DNA of 7,306 nt from Saprospiraceae bacterium (GTDB lineage Bacteria > Bacteroidota > Bacteroidia > Chitinophagales > Saprospiraceae): assembly GCA_947441325.1 (NCBI GenBank), contig CANETR010000091.1:1-7306 (forward strand). The letters are read 5' to 3'. Positions 6,339 to 7,306 of this stretch are shown piece by piece. The notes beneath the pieces were generated by a model. That model did not search any database. It saw only the letters and a program-made list of their open reading frames with translations, and was not told the origin of the DNA. The position numbers and the translations under genes are program-made. How positions within the stretch are numbered: the first letter of the stretch is position 1; each line of letters starts with the position of its first letter.

Positions 6339-6833
6339 ATGAAAAACCTCTTGCTTTTCTTCCTGTCCCTATTATTGGTAGCACAAATATCATTTTCACA
6401 AGATTTTAATATTAAAATCAGCGCTGAAAGTCCATCTTATCAGGTTTCTTTTCCAGCTGAACCTGAACTCAAAAACATTGAGGAAAAACAATATTTTGCC
6501 TTACAATATTCAGTTTTGCATAAGAATACTGCTTACAGTTTCAGCGTATTGACCATACCGGACAGTATTGAGGATAAAAAATTTGTAATGAATTCCATTC
6601 ATGTAGCTTTTAAAAAGACGATGGATATTTTCAACAAATATGAAATCTGTCTGAACGGTAGCAAAATATGCGGTATGTATTATGAAGGCATTTCAAAAAA
6701 GGTAAATACTTTGGCCCGTTTCCAGATTTATTTCCATAAAAATTATGCTTTCTTCATTGGTCTGAGCCGTGCAAAGAAAATGCCATCAAAAAAACTGATG
6801 GAAAAATTTATGAAGACAATTCGCATTGAATAG
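6339..6833 (+). CDS. Secreted protein of unknown function, possibly PsbP/Mog1-like
   Basis: This encodes 164 residues. Residues 1-20 are a classical Sec signal peptide (MKNLLLFFLSLLLVAQISFS) with a likely cut before Gln21 or Asp22 and no lipobox, so the product is exported to the periplasm or beyond. The mature protein starts with YQVSFPAEPELKN and a run of beta strands (FALQYSVL, YSFSVLTIPDS). A helix and a central segment containing CGMYYEGISKK follow, and it ends with ARFQIYFHKNYAFFIGLS before a basic helix and MKTIRIE. This order (F-P-x-x-P, strand pairs, and a final strand before a helix ending in a short strand) resembles exported proteins with a PsbP/Mog1/DUF1795-like fold. That is a visual impression without catalytic residues to support it. 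It stands alone and is convergent with the hutH-like gene. Expression signals are unclear. Confidence 0.75.
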   Translation: MKNLLLFFLSLLLVAQISFSQDFNIKISAESPSYQVSFPAEPELKNIEEKQYFALQYSVLHKNTAYSFSVLTIPDSIEDKKFVMNSIHVAFKKTMDIFNKYEICLNGSKICGMYYEGISKKVNTLARFQIYFHKNYAFFIGLSRAKKMPSKKLMEKFMKTIRIE

Positions 6834-6846
6834 CATCTGTCAAAAT

Positions 6847-6887
6847 AAAAAACTCCGCCTGAGAATAATTCTGACGGAGTGTTATTT
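6847..6887. terminator. Hairpin between convergent genes, better placed for the minus-strand gene
   Basis: ACTCCG (6852-6857) pairs with CGGAGT (6875-6880). An inner AGAA/TTCT stem caps it with a TAA loop, separated by unpaired bases. On the minus strand the hairpin is followed by a T-run (complement of the A's at 6847-6852), so it suits the hutH-like gene. On the plus strand only GTTATTT follows, so termination of the upstream gene would be weaker. Confidence 0.75.
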
Positions 6888-6905
6888 ATGATATTCAGCT
6901 TAAAG

Positions 6906-7306
6906 CTATTTCAATAGTTGTTGCGCATTGACTGATTTCAAAAATTCAATCGTTTTAATCAGGTCTTGATGGAAAATTCTATCTTCTTCAATTGGCGCTA
7001 CAATTTTGCGATAAGATTCCAATACTTTTTCAATTGCGCTGCCGCTTTTAGCCTCTCTGAGCCAAAGTCCCTGAGCAGCAGCCATAAATTCAATGGCTAA
7101 TAGACGCTCCAGATTTTCTACTACTCTATATAGCTTTGTTCCGGCATTGGCAGCCATGCTCACATGATCTTCCTGGCCATTGCAGGAAACAATAGAATCG
7201 ACAGAAGCAGGGGTGCACAATTGTTTGTTTTGGCTTACGATGGATGCAGCGGTATATTGTCCTATCATCAAGCCTGAGTTAAGTCCCGAATTTTTTGTCA
7301 GGAAAG
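6906..7306 (-). CDS. hutH: Histidine ammonia-lyase (HutH-like), C-terminal part; gene runs off the window
   Basis: The reverse-strand frame is open from 7306 down to the TAG at 6908-6906, giving 132 complete codons without a start. The TTG/ATG near 7271-7266 is internal. The sequence reads FLTKNSGLNSGLMIGQYTAA, then NKQLCTPASVDSI, then NGQEDHVSM, the hallmark C-terminal stretch of histidine ammonia-lyases. The Gln-Glu-Asp-His block carries the catalytic-pocket Glu (Glu414 in the Pseudomonas putida enzyme). The roughly 80 residues after that block match the length of the usual C-terminus. The enzyme deaminates L-histidine to trans-urocanate, the first step of histidine degradation, using an MIO cofactor formed from an Ala-Ser-Gly triplet; that triplet would lie outside the window. 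A tyrosine or phenylalanine ammonia-lyase is less likely given QEDHVSM but cannot be excluded from this fragment. Other hut genes cannot be seen. Confidence 0.9.
   Translation of the reverse strand, partial: FLTKNSGLNSGLMIGQYTAASIVSQNKQLCTPASVDSIVSCNGQEDHVSMAANAGTKLYRVVENLERLLAIEFMAAAQGLWLREAKSGSAIEKVLESYRKIVAPIEEDRIFHQDLIKTIEFLKSVNAQQLLK

Noticed and set aside
6332..6339. TAAGTTTA as a -7 box for the secreted-protein gene
   Set aside because: It runs into the start codon at 6339, so transcription would begin inside the coding sequence.

Overview
The window looks like a chromosomal stretch from an AT-rich member of the Bacteroidota. Several things point that way. The pheT and rny genes have the phylum's usual sequence style. 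Start codons lack Shine-Dalgarno sequences and are preceded by A/T-rich leaders. Two intergenic gaps hold exact matches to the Bacteroidota -7 box TAnnTTTG. One small lipoprotein has a Cys-rich pattern that I associate with uncharacterised proteins of this phylum. I cannot name the genus. I see no insertion sequence, CRISPR array, tRNA or rRNA.

Layout, left to right. (1) The 3' part of an AhpD-type alkylhydroperoxidase gene, cut by the left edge. (2) A 182-aa lipoprotein of unknown function, closed by a clear intrinsic terminator. (3) pheT, the beta subunit of phenylalanyl-tRNA synthetase; its likely start is the ATG at 1280, not the in-frame TTG at 1241. (4) A 270-bp, very AT-rich gap with a long nested inverted repeat, a -7 box and a degenerate 28-nt tandem duplication. 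(5) rny (ribonuclease Y), followed by a strong terminator. (6) Two small overlapping genes: a basic 106-aa protein faintly like DUF4258, then a very acidic 61-aa protein. (7) A secreted 164-aa protein with a possible PsbP/Mog1-like fold. (8) On the minus strand and convergent with it, the 3' part of a histidine ammonia-lyase (hutH-like) gene, cut by the right edge. A hairpin sits between (7) and (8).

Most genes look independently transcribed; the overlapping pair in (6) is the only evident operon. The known genes are core functions: peroxide defence, tRNA charging, mRNA decay and histidine catabolism. The parts most worth a second look are the structured pheT-rny gap, which may hold a small RNA or a long leader, and the overlapping basic/acidic gene pair. 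From general knowledge, many Bacteroidota carry zapA directly upstream of rny; no zapA is present here.
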